From contig NZ_CP094226.1 in assembly GCF_022749195.1 (NCBI RefSeq), positions 646,001 through 710,000 of the forward strand: a stretch of 64,000 bases of DNA, read 5' to 3'. The stretch's first letter is position 1. Every line of letters begins with the position of its first letter. The notes under the pieces are model-generated. The model saw only the letters and a program-made list of their open reading frames with translations. It was not told the origin of the DNA and searched no databases. A program made the translations under genes and the position numbers. This document shows, piece after piece, positions 55,450 through 64,000 of the stretch. This DNA is from Streptococcus oralis. Lineage in GTDB: Bacteria; Bacillota; Bacilli; Lactobacillales; Streptococcaceae.

Positions 55450-55604
55450 AACTTATATTTATTAAGATAAGTTGTAGATTTAAATTGATAATTAATTTAA
55501 TAAAAAATTGTTTAATTAGTAGCTAGAAAAAAAGATTATTCTATTTTTTCACTTTAATAATGGTATTTTACGAATTTTTAATGTTTAATTTTAATTAGTT
55601 CAAG
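55450..55604 (+). other. AT-rich right end of the defence insert
   Basis: 155 bp of AT-rich sequence between the DUF4435 stop and the resumed alaS-like sequence. No terminator hairpin, gene or inverted repeat of an insertion sequence was recognised. The junction with alaS-like sequence is sharp at about 55600-55605. Confidence 0.5.
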
Positions 55605-55912
55605 AAGTCAGCGGTCACCGTTACATTGCAAGCCAAGTTTCTGTATCAGATGCAGGTGCCCTTCGTACCTTTGCGGATAACTGGAAACAAAAAGACTACT
55701 CTGATGTGCTTGTTCTTGTCGCAGCTATCGGTGACAAGGTGAACGTTCTTGTAGCTAGCAAGACAAAAGATGTGCATGCAGGAAACCTTGTCAAAGAATT
55801 GGCTCCAATCGTCGATGGACGTGGTGGTGGTAAACCAGACATGGCCATGGCAGGAGGAAGCAACCAAGCGAAAATCCAAGAACTCTTGGAGGCAGTAGCA
55901 GGTAAATTGTAA
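55605..55912 (+). pseudogene. Duplicated alaS 3' fragment
   Basis: About 101 codons identical in frame to the alaS C-terminal end (from [16 protein letters not shown] to AVAGKL and the stop), with only about six amino-acid differences from the intact gene. It lacks everything upstream, and no start codon or RBS gives a sensible product. It is followed by its own copy of the alaS terminator. It marks the right boundary of the AAA/DUF4435 insert and is probably the original or donor alaS end left by the recombination that brought the insert in. Confidence 0.88.
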
Positions 55913-55923
55913 GAAAACATTCA

Positions 55924-55951
55924 GGATCTATCCACTTGGGTAGGTCTTTTT
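55924..55951 (+). terminator. Second copy of the alaS terminator
   Basis: Same hairpin as at 52740, here with GGTAGGTC in the right arm and a better T run. Confidence 0.7.
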
Positions 55952-55959
55952 GTGATTGC

Positions 55960-55990
55960 AAAAAAGCCAAATCCGGTTGGATCTGGCTTG
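55960..55990 (-). terminator. Terminator of the amylase gene (minus strand)
   Basis: On the minus strand, AAGCCAGATCC / GGATTTGGCTT around AACC is followed by a T run. It lies just after the amylase stop. Confidence 0.85.
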
Positions 55991-56002
55991 TAACTGATAG
56001 GT

Positions 56003-57451
56003 TTATTTTGTTGCCCAGACACTGACTGAACCTGCTGCTACTGGAAATTCTCCATAACCTTCCTCATCAATTGTAACTTGACCTTGGTGGTTTCCAAGTA
56101 AATCTACAAAGGTTTGGTTAGCCCATTCTTGCCCGACAAACATAGACTTGCTGTTTTCTTGGTCATTTGAGATAAGAACAGCGATTGGGGATTGATTTTC
56201 AGCGCCTGAACGTACCCATCCGATACAGTTGGCATCGTCAAAGTAGTCTGTTTGCTCTCCATAGGCCCTGTCTTTTCGGATGGCTAGGAGACGATCAAGA
56301 ACTTCTCTGAAATCTTGTTGAGCAAATTGCCCTGAAATGCCGTAATAGTCTCCGTAAAAGACACATGGAAGGCCATTTTGGCGTAATAGAATAAGGGCAT
56401 AGGCTACTGGCTTGAACCATTCTTGGACGGTTGATTCGAGTGCCTGTCCTCTTTGAGTATCGTGGTTATCAACGAAAGTGACAGCCTTGTCGGGCTTGAG
56501 TTCAACCAAGCTATCTGTGAAAATGCCACGAAGATCATAGCTTGCTCCAGCCCGACTGGCTTCAAAGAGATTTTGGTGGAGGCGAACATCGACAAGGTCA
56601 AAACGTTCTTCTATTTTCTCGAGATAGTCTAGATTGGCATCCTTGTCTGGGTTCCAAAATTCCCCAAAAACATAGAAATCTTGACCGTATTTTTCCTTCA
56701 TATCACGGATGAAATTGCCCATAAAGAAGGAGTCGATGTGCTTAACGGCATCCAAACGGAAACCAGCTACACCAGTCGTTTCCATGAACCAGTCAGCCCA
56801 GTCATAGATGTTTTGGATGACTTCAGGATGCTTAAAGTCTAGGTCGGCATACATGAGGTAGTCGTAGTTACCGTTTTCGTTATCGACCAATTCCTCGTTG
56901 GCCCAACCTTTATTGTCTCCTTGGATCAGGTAAATACCAGACTTACGGCGTTTGGCATCGTAGTCTGTACCTGTGAAGTGGTACCAGTGCCAGTGGAAGT
57001 CATTGTAGGTATCTTGGCGACCATCGAAGGTGAAGTGAGTCCAGCCATTGATAGTAAAGGGCTCGCTTAGTTGAAGGGTACGATCCTCAGGGTCCACTTC
57101 AATAACCTGAAAGGCTTCCATGTGATCGGCAGCAGCCTTGTGATTGAGCACCACATCGGCCATAGGTTGAATTCCCTGTGCCTTTAGAGTTTGAATGGCT
57201 TGAAGATAGTCTTCTTTAAACCCATACTTGGTACGGACAGTCCCTTTTTGGTGAAATTCGCCTAGGTCAAAAAGATCGTAAACACCATAGCCGACATCTT
57301 TTTCATTGGTTGCCTTGAAGGCAGGTGGCATCCAGACATGGCTGATGCCCAGGTTTGCTAAGTGCTCTGCATCATTTGTCAGTCGCGTCCAGTGTTGGCC
57401 GTCGTGAGGCAAATACCATTCAAAGTATTGCATAAGTGTCTGATTTTGCAT
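56003..57451 (-). CDS. Cytoplasmic alpha-amylase (GH13)
   Basis: A 482-residue GH13 alpha-amylase without signal peptide, so intracellular, probably acting on imported maltodextrins or stored glycogen-like polymer. The catalytic motifs are visible: MADVVLNHKA, GFRLDAVKHID with the nucleophile Asp, FGEFW with the acid/base Glu, and TFVDNHDTQ with the third Asp. The N-terminus MQNQTLMQYFEWYLP is typical of the amyS/AmyA cytoplasmic subfamily. The RBS is AGAGGA. A LacI-type palindrome overlaps its promoter. Confidence 0.94.
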   Translation of the reverse strand: MQNQTLMQYFEWYLPHDGQHWTRLTNDAEHLANLGISHVWMPPAFKATNEKDVGYGVYDLFDLGEFHQKGTVRTKYGFKEDYLQAIQTLKAQGIQPMADVVLNHKAAADHMEAFQVIEVDPEDRTLQLSEPFTINGWTHFTFDGRQDTYNDFHWHWYHFTGTDYDAKRRKSGIYLIQGDNKGWANEELVDNENGNYDYLMYADLDFKHPEVIQNIYDWADWFMETTGVAGFRLDAVKHIDSFFMGNFIRDMKEKYGQDFYVFGEFWNPDKDANLDYLEKIEERFDLVDVRLHQNLFEASRAGASYDLRGIFTDSLVELKPDKAVTFVDNHDTQRGQALESTVQEWFKPVAYALILLRQNGLPCVFYGDYYGISGQFAQQDFREVLDRLLAIRKDRAYGEQTDYFDDANCIGWVRSGAENQSPIAVLISNDQENSKSMFVGQEWANQTFVDLLGNHQGQVTIDEEGYGEFPVAAGSVSVWATK

Positions 57452-57485
57452 TGTTTTTCCTCTTGCTTATCAATGTTGTGTTTTA

Positions 57486-57521
57486 TTCTACCATAAAGTT
57501 TAGAACTAGGCAAACGTTTGC
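57486..57521 (-). promoter_or_regulatory. Amylase promoter with LacI-family operator (MalR or CcpA type)
   Basis: On the minus strand: -35 TTGCCT, a 17-bp spacer ending TGG, and -10 TAGAAT (57486-57491). The perfect palindrome GCAAACGTTTGC at 57510-57521 covers the -35. It fits the CGCAAACGTTTGCG-type sites bound by the maltose regulator MalR and overlaps the cre consensus, so either MalR or CcpA could bind. Confidence 0.7.
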
Positions 57522-57687
57522 GCAAGATTCTATACTCATTTCTGTTTTTGTCTATTTTTAGCGAATAGAATCTCTCTTTCCATTATAAGGGAAAGGATGT
57601 TTTGGTGGAAAAGTAAATGGCATATACTTATTTTAACAAAAATGACACTCAGTAAACTAAAGTACATATGGTTAAACGGTTTCTTTT

Positions 57688-57716
57688 TTGAGAATTGTCA
57701 CAAAATTTGCTATAAT
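57688..57716 (+). promoter_or_regulatory. Strong promoter placed for a leaderless transcript (RlmI-like gene)
   Basis: TTGAGA at 57688-57693, a 17-bp spacer ending TGC, and TATAAT at 57711-57716. The ATG follows after 7 nt, at 57724. This is the same -35, spacer length and -10 to ATG distance as at 10446-10482. No SD. Confidence 0.75.
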
Positions 57717-57723
57717 AGTAGCT

Positions 57724-58887
57724 ATGAATAGAATTAGGGTCAGCAGACGCGTTGAAAAAAAGCTAGCTAAGGGTCTAGTTCTTTTGGAAGCAAGTGATTT
57801 AACAGATATTGAACTGACGGATCAGGCAGTAGAAGTTCTTAGTCAAGACGGGAAGTTTTTAGGGAGCGCCTATCTTTCTCAGCAGAACAAGGGAATCGGC
57901 TGGTTCATCAGCAAGGAAAAGGTTCGTTTCAATCAAGCCTTTTTTGAAATTCTGTTTTGTAAGGCCAAGGAAGCTAGAAAGCCTTATTATCAAGATGACT
58001 TGACTACTGCCTTTCGCCTTTTTAACCAAGAGGGGGATGGTTTTGGGGGTCTGACTATTGATCTCTATGGAGATTATGCTGTCTTTTCTTGGTACAACTC
58101 CTTTGTTTACCAAATTCGTGAGCTAATCGTAAAGGCTTTTAAGGAAGTTTTTCCTGAGGTCTTGGGGGCTTATGAGAAGATTCGTTTTAAAGGTCTAGAC
58201 TACGAGTCTGCCTATGTTTATGGTGAGGAAGCGCCAGATGATTTTACTGTTCTTGAGAATGGCGTGCTCTATCAAGTCTTTATGAATGATGGCTTGATGA
58301 CAGGGATTTTCCTAGACCAGCATGAGGTTCGTGGGAGTCTGGTTGACGGCCTAGCCATGGGCAAATCCTTGCTCAATATGTTTTCCTATACGGCGGCCTT
58401 TTCAGTTGCTGCAGCTATGGGAGGCGCCAGTGAGACGACTTCTGTCGACTTAGCCAAACGGTCCAGAGAGCTATCAGAAGCTCATTTTCAGGCAAATGGA
58501 CTCAGCACGGACAATCACCGTTTTATCGTCATGGATGTTTTTGAGTACTTCAAGTATGCCAAGCGAAAAGGCTTGACCTATGATGTGATTGTGCTTGATC
58601 CGCCGAGCTTTGCCCGCAATAAAAAACAAACATTCTCTGTAGCTAAGGACTATCGCAAGTTGATTTCCCAGAGTCTAGAGATTTTAAATCCGGGAGGGAT
58701 TATCATTGCCAGTACCAATGCTGCCAATGTTTCCCGCCAGAAATTTACAGAACAAATTGATAAAGGTTTTGCAAGAAGAAGGTATCAGGTCTTGAACCAA
58801 TACGGTCTTCCAGCAGACTTTGCCTATAATAAAAAAGATGAAAGCAGTAATTACCTCAAGGTGATTAGTATGAAGGTTAGTAGATGA
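57724..58887 (+). CDS. Class I SAM-dependent rRNA methyltransferase, RlmI-like
   Basis: A 387-residue protein: an N-terminal PUA-like domain ([15 protein letters not shown]) and an RlmI/RlmK-type methyltransferase domain with [48 protein letters not shown] (SAM loop) and [14 protein letters not shown] (catalytic PP motif IV). RlmI makes m5C1962 in 23S rRNA; the exact target here is inferred by homology. The start at 57724 follows the family N-terminus and sits 8 nt after a perfect -10. The 3' end overlaps aroD by 4 bp, so it may help transcribe the aro operon. Confidence 0.85.
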   Translation: MNRIRVSRRVEKKLAKGLVLLEASDLTDIELTDQAVEVLSQDGKFLGSAYLSQQNKGIGWFISKEKVRFNQAFFEILFCKAKEARKPYYQDDLTTAFRLFNQEGDGFGGLTIDLYGDYAVFSWYNSFVYQIRELIVKAFKEVFPEVLGAYEKIRFKGLDYESAYVYGEEAPDDFTVLENGVLYQVFMNDGLMTGIFLDQHEVRGSLVDGLAMGKSLLNMFSYTAAFSVAAAMGGASETTSVDLAKRSRELSEAHFQANGLSTDNHRFIVMDVFEYFKYAKRKGLTYDVIVLDPPSFARNKKQTFSVAKDYRKLISQSLEILNPGGIIIASTNAANVSRQKFTEQIDKGFARRRYQVLNQYGLPADFAYNKKDESSNYLKVISMKVSR

Positions 58888-59561
58888 AATTAATCGTTTC
58901 AGTAATGCCAAGAAGTTTAGAAGAAGCGCAAGAACTGGATGCCACTAGGTATGAAGATGCCGATATCATTGAGTGGCGTGCGGACTTTCTTACAAAGGAC
59001 GCTATTTTACAGGTAGCACCTGCTATATTTGAGAAGTTTGCAGGACGGGAACTTGTCTTTACCCTTCGGACTCGCGCTGAGGGAGGAGAAATCGAACTTT
59101 CCTCAGAAGAGTATGTTCAAATCATCAAGGAAGTTACTCAGCTTTATCAGCCGGATTATGTAGATTTCGAGTATTTCAGCTACAAGGACGTTTTTGAGGA
59201 AATGTTGGATTTTCCAAATCTCGTATTGAGCTATCATAATTTCCAGGAGACACCTGAAAACATGATGGAAATCCTGTCTGAGTTGACCAGTCTCTCTCCG
59301 AAAGTGGTCAAGGTATCAGTTATGGCCCATACGGAGCAGGATGTTTTAGACCTGATGAATTACACTCGAGGATTTAAAACACTCAACCCTGAGCAAGAGT
59401 ACGTGACCATTTCCATGGGGAAAATGGGCAAGGTATCCCGTATCACTTCAGATGTGACGGGTTCAAGTTGGTCATTTGCTAGTCTGGATGAAGCGAGTGC
59501 CCCAGGTCAGATTTCGCTATCAAACATGAAGAAAATCAGGGAGATTTTGGATGAAGCTTGA
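58884..59561 (+). CDS. aroD: 3-dehydroquinate dehydratase, type I
   Basis: A 225-residue class I enzyme making 3-dehydroshikimate via a Schiff-base lysine. Visible motifs are [28 protein letters not shown] with the catalytic His, and [10 protein letters not shown] with the Lys; [14 protein letters not shown] is the conserved C-terminal loop. It overlaps the RlmI-like gene by 4 bp (ATGA) and aroE by 11 bp. It is the first gene of the shikimate run aroD-E-B-C-tyrA. Confidence 0.95.
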   Translation: MKLIVSVMPRSLEEAQELDATRYEDADIIEWRADFLTKDAILQVAPAIFEKFAGRELVFTLRTRAEGGEIELSSEEYVQIIKEVTQLYQPDYVDFEYFSYKDVFEEMLDFPNLVLSYHNFQETPENMMEILSELTSLSPKVVKVSVMAHTEQDVLDLMNYTRGFKTLNPEQEYVTISMGKMGKVSRITSDVTGSSWSFASLDEASAPGQISLSNMKKIREILDEA

Positions 59562-60405
59562 TGGCTATACACGTTTAGCTGCAGTTGTTGCCAATCCCAT
59601 CAAACACTCTATTTCACCCTTTATCCACAATAGGGCCTTTGAGGCGACAGCTATTAATGGTGCCTATATAGCTTGGGAGATTGAAGCGGGTGACTTGGCA
59701 GAAACAGTCGCCAATATTCGCCGTTACCAGATGTTTGGCATCAACCTGTCTATGCCTTACAAGGAGCAAGTGATTCCTCATCTGGATGAGTTGAGTGATG
59801 AAGCTCGTTTGATTGGGGCAGTCAATACTGTAGTCAATCATAATGGCACTTTAATTGGATATAATACAGATGGCAAGGGATTCTTTAAGAGCTTGCCTTC
59901 TTTTACAATTTCAGGTAAAACAATGACCATTTTGGGTGCAGGTGGTGCGGCCAAATCAATCTTGGCACAAGCCATTTTGGACGGGGCCAGTCAGATTTCA
60001 GTTTTTGTTCGTTCAGTTTCTACGGAAAAAACAAGACCTTACCTAGACAAGTTGCAGGAGCAAACAGGTTTTAAAGTGGACTTGTATGCTTTAGAAGATA
60101 TTTCTGAGCTGCAATCAAGGATTGCCGAGTCGGACCTGCTCGTCAATGCGACCAGTGTAGGGATGGATGGCCAGTCGTCCCCCGTTCCAGAAAGCATCAA
60201 TTTGCCAGAGGCTCTCTTGGTGGCAGATATTATTTACCAACCCTTTGAGACCCCATTTTTGAAATGGGCTAGAAGTCAGGGCAATTCAGCTGTCAATGGT
60301 CTAGGAATGTTGCTCTATCAAGCTGCTGAAGCTTTTCAACTGTGGACAGGTAAAGAAATGCCGACAGACGAGATTTGGCAGTCCTTAACAGAAAAATATA
60401 AATAG
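59551..60405 (+). CDS. aroE: Shikimate dehydrogenase
   Basis: A 284-residue NADPH-dependent AroE reducing 3-dehydroshikimate to shikimate. Features are [19 protein letters not shown] (substrate loop), [17 protein letters not shown] with the catalytic Lys, GAVNTVV, the nucleotide-binding GAGGAAKSI, and NATSVGM. It overlaps aroD by 11 bp and lies 18 bp before aroB. Confidence 0.95.
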   Translation: MKLDGYTRLAAVVANPIKHSISPFIHNRAFEATAINGAYIAWEIEAGDLAETVANIRRYQMFGINLSMPYKEQVIPHLDELSDEARLIGAVNTVVNHNGTLIGYNTDGKGFFKSLPSFTISGKTMTILGAGGAAKSILAQAILDGASQISVFVRSVSTEKTRPYLDKLQEQTGFKVDLYALEDISELQSRIAESDLLVNATSVGMDGQSSPVPESINLPEALLVADIIYQPFETPFLKWARSQGNSAVNGLGMLLYQAAEAFQLWTGKEMPTDEIWQSLTEKYK

Positions 60406-60423
60406 TGAAAAGGAGACCCTACT

Positions 60424-61491
60424 ATGAAAATCAGAATCGATATTCCGCATCATCCTTATGATATTGAGATTGAAAAAGGTTGTCTATCGCAAGCTGGTCA
60501 ATGGTTGCGAGAACTCTGGCAACCTCAAAAGGTAGTCATTGTAACAGACAACCATGTAGCTTCTCTCTATGCAGAGAAGGTTAAACTCAGCCTAGAAGAT
60601 GCTGGTTTTCAGGTAGCTGTTTTTGACTTTTTAGAAGGCGAAGAACGAAAAAATTTAACAACTGTTCAGAAGGTTTATGAATTTTTAGTCAAGCAAGGTC
60701 TGACTCGTAGCGATGGGATTGTGGCTCTTGGCGGTGGTGTCGTTGGGGACCTGGCTGGTTTCGTAGCCTCTACCTATATGCGAGGCATTCATTTTGTTCA
60801 GATTCCGACTAGTTTGACTGCCCAAGTTGATTCTTCTATCGGTGGAAAGACAGGTGTCAATACTCCTTTTGCTAAAAATATGGTGGGAACTTTTGCCCAA
60901 CCAGATGGGGTTCTGATTGACCCGCTTGTCCTTGAAACACTCGGAAAAAGAGAGCTGATTGAAGGGATGGGTGAGGTTATTAAGTACGGCTTGATTGAGG
61001 ATCCAGAACTTTGGGCTCTCTTGACGGAACTAGATGGCTCTGTTGAGAGCATACTGGTGCATGCAGAGACTTTGGTTGAACATTCTTGTCAGGTTAAGCG
61101 CAAGATGGTGGTTGAGGATGAGTTGGATAATGGTGTTCGCCTTTACCTCAATTTTGGTCACACTATTGGTCATGCTATCGAAGCAACGGCCGGTTATGGC
61201 AAGGTCATGCATGGTGAGGCTGTGGCTATGGGAATGGTGCAGATTTCTAAGGTTGCTGAGGGAAAAGGCCTTATGCCAGCTGGCATAACCCAGTCCATTA
61301 CAGAGATGTGTCAGAAATTTGGACTACCTGTTGACTATGAAAACTGGGATGTTGACAAGCTTTATCAAGCTTTGACTCATGACAAGAAGGCACGTGGTAA
61401 CACCTTGAAATTGGTCTTGGTACCAGAGCTTGGTTCAGCGACCATTCACCCAGTTTCTCTGGAAGAGATGAAAGACTACTTGGTAAAATAA
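60424..61491 (+). CDS. aroB: 3-dehydroquinate synthase
   Basis: A 355-residue NAD- and metal-dependent enzyme making 3-dehydroquinate from DAHP. Motifs: [67 protein letters not shown] and [10 protein letters not shown] with the metal-binding His/Glu residues. The RBS is AAAGGAG. It lies 18 bp after aroE and 9 bp before aroC. Confidence 0.96.
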   Translation: MKIRIDIPHHPYDIEIEKGCLSQAGQWLRELWQPQKVVIVTDNHVASLYAEKVKLSLEDAGFQVAVFDFLEGEERKNLTTVQKVYEFLVKQGLTRSDGIVALGGGVVGDLAGFVASTYMRGIHFVQIPTSLTAQVDSSIGGKTGVNTPFAKNMVGTFAQPDGVLIDPLVLETLGKRELIEGMGEVIKYGLIEDPELWALLTELDGSVESILVHAETLVEHSCQVKRKMVVEDELDNGVRLYLNFGHTIGHAIEATAGYGKVMHGEAVAMGMVQISKVAEGKGLMPAGITQSITEMCQKFGLPVDYENWDVDKLYQALTHDKKARGNTLKLVLVPELGSATIHPVSLEEMKDYLVK

Positions 61492-61500
61492 GGAGAACGT

Positions 61501-62667
61501 ATGAGATATTTAACTGCAGGAGAATCACACGGCCCCCGTCTGACAGCTATCATTGAAGGAATTCCCGCTGGACTTCCTTTGACAGTAGAGGACATCAATG
61601 ACGACCTTAAACGCCGTCAGGGTGGCTACGGTCGTGGTGGTCGTATGAAGATTGAGAGTGACCAGGTTGTCTTTACATCAGGCGTTCGCCACGGGAAGAC
61701 GACAGGGGCTCCCATTACCATGGATGTCATCAATAAGGACCATCAAAAATGGTTGGATATCATGTCTGCGGAGGACATTGAAGACCGCCTTAAAAGCAAA
61801 CGAAAAATCACCCATCCACGTCCCGGTCATGCCGATTTGGTTGGGGGCATCAAGTACCGTTTTGACGATTTGCGAAATTCTTTGGAGCGTTCATCAGCTC
61901 GTGAAACAACCATGCGAGTAGCAGTTGGAGCAGTAGCCAAACGTCTCTTAGCTGAACTGGATATGGAGATTGCCAACCATGTCGTGGTCTTTGGTGGCAA
62001 GGAAATCGATGTACCTGAAAATCTGACAGTTGCGGAGATTAAAGAACGAGCTGCCCGGTCTGAAGTCTCTATTGTCAACCAAGAGCGGGAACAGGAAATC
62101 AAGGACTATATTGACCAAATTAAGCGTGACGGTGATACCATCGGTGGGGTTGTGGAGACAGTCGTCGGAGGCGTTCCAGTTGGTCTTGGTTCCTATGTCC
62201 AATGGGACAGAAAATTGGATGCGCGATTGGCTCAAGCAGTTGTTTCTATCAATGCCTTTAAAGGAGTGGAATTTGGTCTTGGCTTTGAAGCTGGTTACCG
62301 AAAAGGCAGCCAGGTTATGGATGAAATTCTCTGGTCTAAAGAAGATGGCTATACTCGCCGTACCAATAATCTAGGTGGTTTTGAAGGTGGTATGACCAAT
62401 GGGCAACCAATTGTTGTTCGTGGAGTTATGAAACCCATTCCCACTCTTTACAAACCACTTATGAGTGTGGATATCGAAACCCACGAACCTTACAAGGCAA
62501 CTGTTGAAAGAAGTGATCCGACCGCTCTTCCAGCAGCAGGTGTGGTTATGGAAGCCGTTGTGGCTACGGTTCTGGCTCAAGAAATCCTTGAAAAATTCTC
62601 ATCAGATAATCTTGAGGAACTAAAAGAAGCGGTAGCCAAACACCGAGACTATACAAAGAACTATTAA
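61501..62667 (+). CDS. aroC: Chorismate synthase
   Basis: A 388-residue FMN-dependent lyase making chorismate from EPSP. Diagnostic segments are the N-terminal [73 protein letters not shown] and [13 protein letters not shown]. It lies 9 bp after aroB and 9 bp before tyrA, each with a GGAG RBS. Confidence 0.97.
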   Translation: MRYLTAGESHGPRLTAIIEGIPAGLPLTVEDINDDLKRRQGGYGRGGRMKIESDQVVFTSGVRHGKTTGAPITMDVINKDHQKWLDIMSAEDIEDRLKSKRKITHPRPGHADLVGGIKYRFDDLRNSLERSSARETTMRVAVGAVAKRLLAELDMEIANHVVVFGGKEIDVPENLTVAEIKERAARSEVSIVNQEREQEIKDYIDQIKRDGDTIGGVVETVVGGVPVGLGSYVQWDRKLDARLAQAVVSINAFKGVEFGLGFEAGYRKGSQVMDEILWSKEDGYTRRTNNLGGFEGGMTNGQPIVVRGVMKPIPTLYKPLMSVDIETHEPYKATVERSDPTALPAAGVVMEAVVATVLAQEILEKFSSDNLEELKEAVAKHRDYTKNY

Positions 62668-62676
62668 GGAGTTCCT

Positions 62677-63780
62677 ATGGCAAAAACAATCTATATCGCA
62701 GGTCTTGGTTTGATTGGTGCCTCGATGGCACTCGGTATCAAGCGTGATCATCCTGATTATGAAATTCTAGGTTACAATCGTAGCCAGGATTCGAGAGACA
62801 TTGCTTTGAAAAAAGGCATGATAGACCGTGCGACGGATGATTTTGCCAGTTTCGCTCCCCTAGCAGATGTCATCATTCTGACCTTGCCAATCAAACAGAC
62901 CATTGCTTTTATTAAGGAACTGGCAAACTTAGATTTGAAGGAAAACGTCATTATCTCGGATGCGGGCTCAACCAAGTCAGCCATCGTGGATGTGGCGGAG
63001 CTGTATTTGGCTGGCAAGCCTGTCCGCTTTATCGGGGCTCATCCCATGGCTGGTAGCCACAAGACAGGGGCTGCCTCTGCGGATGTTAATCTCTTTGAAA
63101 ATGCCTACTATATCTTCACACCTTCGAGCCAGACAAGTCCTGACACACTTGAGGAAATGAAAGATCTGCTTTCAGGTCTTCATGCTCGTTTTATCGAGAT
63201 TGATGCCAAGGAGCATGATCGGGTGACTTCTCAGATTAGTCATTTTCCTCATATTCTGGCTTCCAGCCTCATGGAGCAGACAGCAGTTTATGCTCAAGAT
63301 CATGAAATGGCAAGGCGCTTTGCGGCGGGTGGATTTCGAGATATGACCCGAATTGCGGAAAGCGAGCCAGGTATGTGGACTTCCATTCTCTTGTCCAATC
63401 GTGAGACTATCCTAGATCGAATTGAGGATTTCAAGGAGCGCCTAGATGAGGTTGGACAAGCCATCAGCAAGGGAGATGAAGAGCAAATCTGGAACTTTTT
63501 CAACCAAGCACGTGAGCAACGTCAGGCCATGGAAATCCATAAGCGTGGTGGTGTGGATAGTTCTTACGACCTCTATGTCGATGTTCCCGATGAAGAAGAT
63601 GTCATCTTGCGAATTTTGGAATTACTTCGTGGGACTTCTTTGGTTAATATCCACATCAACGAAGAAAACCGTGAGGATGTTCACGGGATTCTACAAATTT
63701 CCTTTAAAAATGCTCAAGATTTAGAACGAGCCGAGCGCTTAATTACAGAAAATACGGACTACACAGTCGTCATCAAATAA
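62677..63780 (+). CDS. tyrA: Prephenate dehydrogenase
   Basis: A 367-residue NAD-dependent TyrA converting prephenate to 4-hydroxyphenylpyruvate for tyrosine. The nucleotide fold is [29 protein letters not shown] and [14 protein letters not shown] hold the catalytic and substrate residues. The C-terminal ~70 residues ([23 protein letters not shown]...) form an ACT domain, likely for tyrosine feedback. It is 9 bp after aroC and 10 bp before the UPF0342 gene. Confidence 0.95.
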   Translation: MAKTIYIAGLGLIGASMALGIKRDHPDYEILGYNRSQDSRDIALKKGMIDRATDDFASFAPLADVIILTLPIKQTIAFIKELANLDLKENVIISDAGSTKSAIVDVAELYLAGKPVRFIGAHPMAGSHKTGAASADVNLFENAYYIFTPSSQTSPDTLEEMKDLLSGLHARFIEIDAKEHDRVTSQISHFPHILASSLMEQTAVYAQDHEMARRFAAGGFRDMTRIAESEPGMWTSILLSNRETILDRIEDFKERLDEVGQAISKGDEEQIWNFFNQAREQRQAMEIHKRGGVDSSYDLYVDVPDEEDVILRILELLRGTSLVNIHINEENREDVHGILQISFKNAQDLERAERLITENTDYTVVIK

Positions 63781-63790
63781 GGAGAAAATC

Positions 63791-64000
63791 ATGTCAAATA
63801 TTTACGATAGTGCAAATGAACTCAGTCGCGGGTTACGCGAATTACCAGAATACAAGGCGGTTAAGGCAGCAAAAGATGCTATCCAAGCTGATGAACAAGC
63901 TAGCAAGATTTTTGCAGACTATATCGCCTTCCAGCAAGAAATCCAAGTCATGGCGCAAACGGGACAAATGCCAGACGCCTCTTTCCAAGAAAAGATGCAG
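63791..64000 (+). CDS. YlbF/YmcA family protein, UPF0342 (3' end outside window)
   Basis: The first 70 residues of a small helical protein ([31 protein letters not shown]...). The pattern matches streptococcal UPF0342 proteins of the YlbF/YmcA family, usually ~112 residues and found in this operon between tyrA and aroA. The RBS AAGGAG is at 63779-63784. It runs off the end of the window in frame. In Bacillus the related YlbF-YmcA-YaaT complex affects RNA processing; the role of this branch is unknown. Confidence 0.85.
   Translation, partial: MSNIYDSANELSRGLRELPEYKAVKAAKDAIQADEQASKIFADYIAFQQEIQVMAQTGQMPDASFQEKMQ

Noticed and set aside
52771..55604. Considered as Gabija, a retron, or a stand-alone OLD nuclease
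   Set aside because: No UvrD-like helicase or reverse transcriptase is present, and the TOPRIM-like part is a separate DUF4435 gene rather than fused to the ATPase as in OLD proteins.
55706..55912. Possible 68-codon gene in the duplicated alaS tail
   Set aside because: It is the alaS C-terminus in frame with no start signal; a gene fragment, not a new gene.
1..64000. Search for tRNA or rRNA genes, BOX/RUP-type repeats and insertion sequences
   Set aside because: None could be recognised by eye on either strand; small or degenerate copies could have been missed.

Overview
This window is a stretch of a Mitis-group Streptococcus chromosome (S. mitis / S. oralis / S. pneumoniae relatives). The evidence is the low-GC codon usage, LPNTG-anchored surface proteins, a YSIRK signal peptide, and a housekeeping gene order (queA, nagB, rpsU, hprK-lgt, hemW, spxA2, pst-phoU, murB-potABCD, alaS, amy, aroDEBC-tyrA) that matches, from memory, the pneumococcal backbone. 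No rRNA, tRNA, CRISPR array, insertion sequence, phage or integrase gene was seen.

Layout. 1-5037 is the 3' part of a giant cell-wall beta-galactosidase (BgaA type). 5.6-9.0 kb is a second wall-anchored protein, a CnaB-domain adhesin. 9.2-17.1 kb is housekeeping: a methyltransferase, a DUF3397 membrane protein, the radical-SAM/methyltransferase pair for tRNA wobble-uridine modification (YtqA/YtqB, now MnmL/MnmM), a cation/proton antiporter, a YihY protein, queA and nagB. 17.4-24.2 kb is a 2283-residue CshA-type fibril adhesin built from about 15 repeats of about 101 residues. 24.4-26.4 kb holds a truncated methyltransferase, two unrecognised genes and rpsU. 26.5-35.4 kb holds hprK-lgt and downstream genes, hemW, an acyl-ACP thioesterase, a HAD phosphatase, spxA2, an inositol-monophosphatase-like gene and an rRNA methyltransferase. 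35.6-40.5 kb is the phosphate operon pstS-C-A-B-B-phoU. 40.6-45.4 kb has an orphan amino-acid binding lipoprotein, a MocR-type regulator divergent from acetolactate decarboxylase, a YhfC protein and murB. 45.4-49.3 kb is the spermidine/putrescine operon potABCD behind a structured leader. 49.4-52.7 kb is a T-box leader, a LURP-one-like gene and alaS.

The most striking region is 52.77-55.60 kb. It is a very AT-rich insert carrying an ABC-type AAA ATPase and an overlapping DUF4435 (TOPRIM-like) gene. This is the architecture of the PARIS anti-phage system (AriA-AriB). The insert is flanked by the real end of alaS and a second, about 9% diverged copy of the last ~310 coding bases of alaS with its terminator. 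The duplicated alaS tail is the footprint of how this defence cassette entered. After it come a cytoplasmic alpha-amylase (minus strand), an RlmI-like methyltransferase and the shikimate/tyrosine operon aroD-aroE-aroB-aroC-tyrA, ending in a truncated YlbF/UPF0342 gene.

A second theme is start-site architecture. Four genes (DUF3397, the MnmL-like gene, hemW and the RlmI-like gene) have an extended -10 promoter placed so that transcription should begin at, or one base before, the A of the ATG, so they look leaderless. Other regulation visible in the sequence: a NagR-like operator and possible cre at nagB, a LacI-family palindrome over the -35 of the amylase gene, an alanine T-box, and a leader with mutually exclusive stems plus an overlapping upstream mini-ORF at potA.
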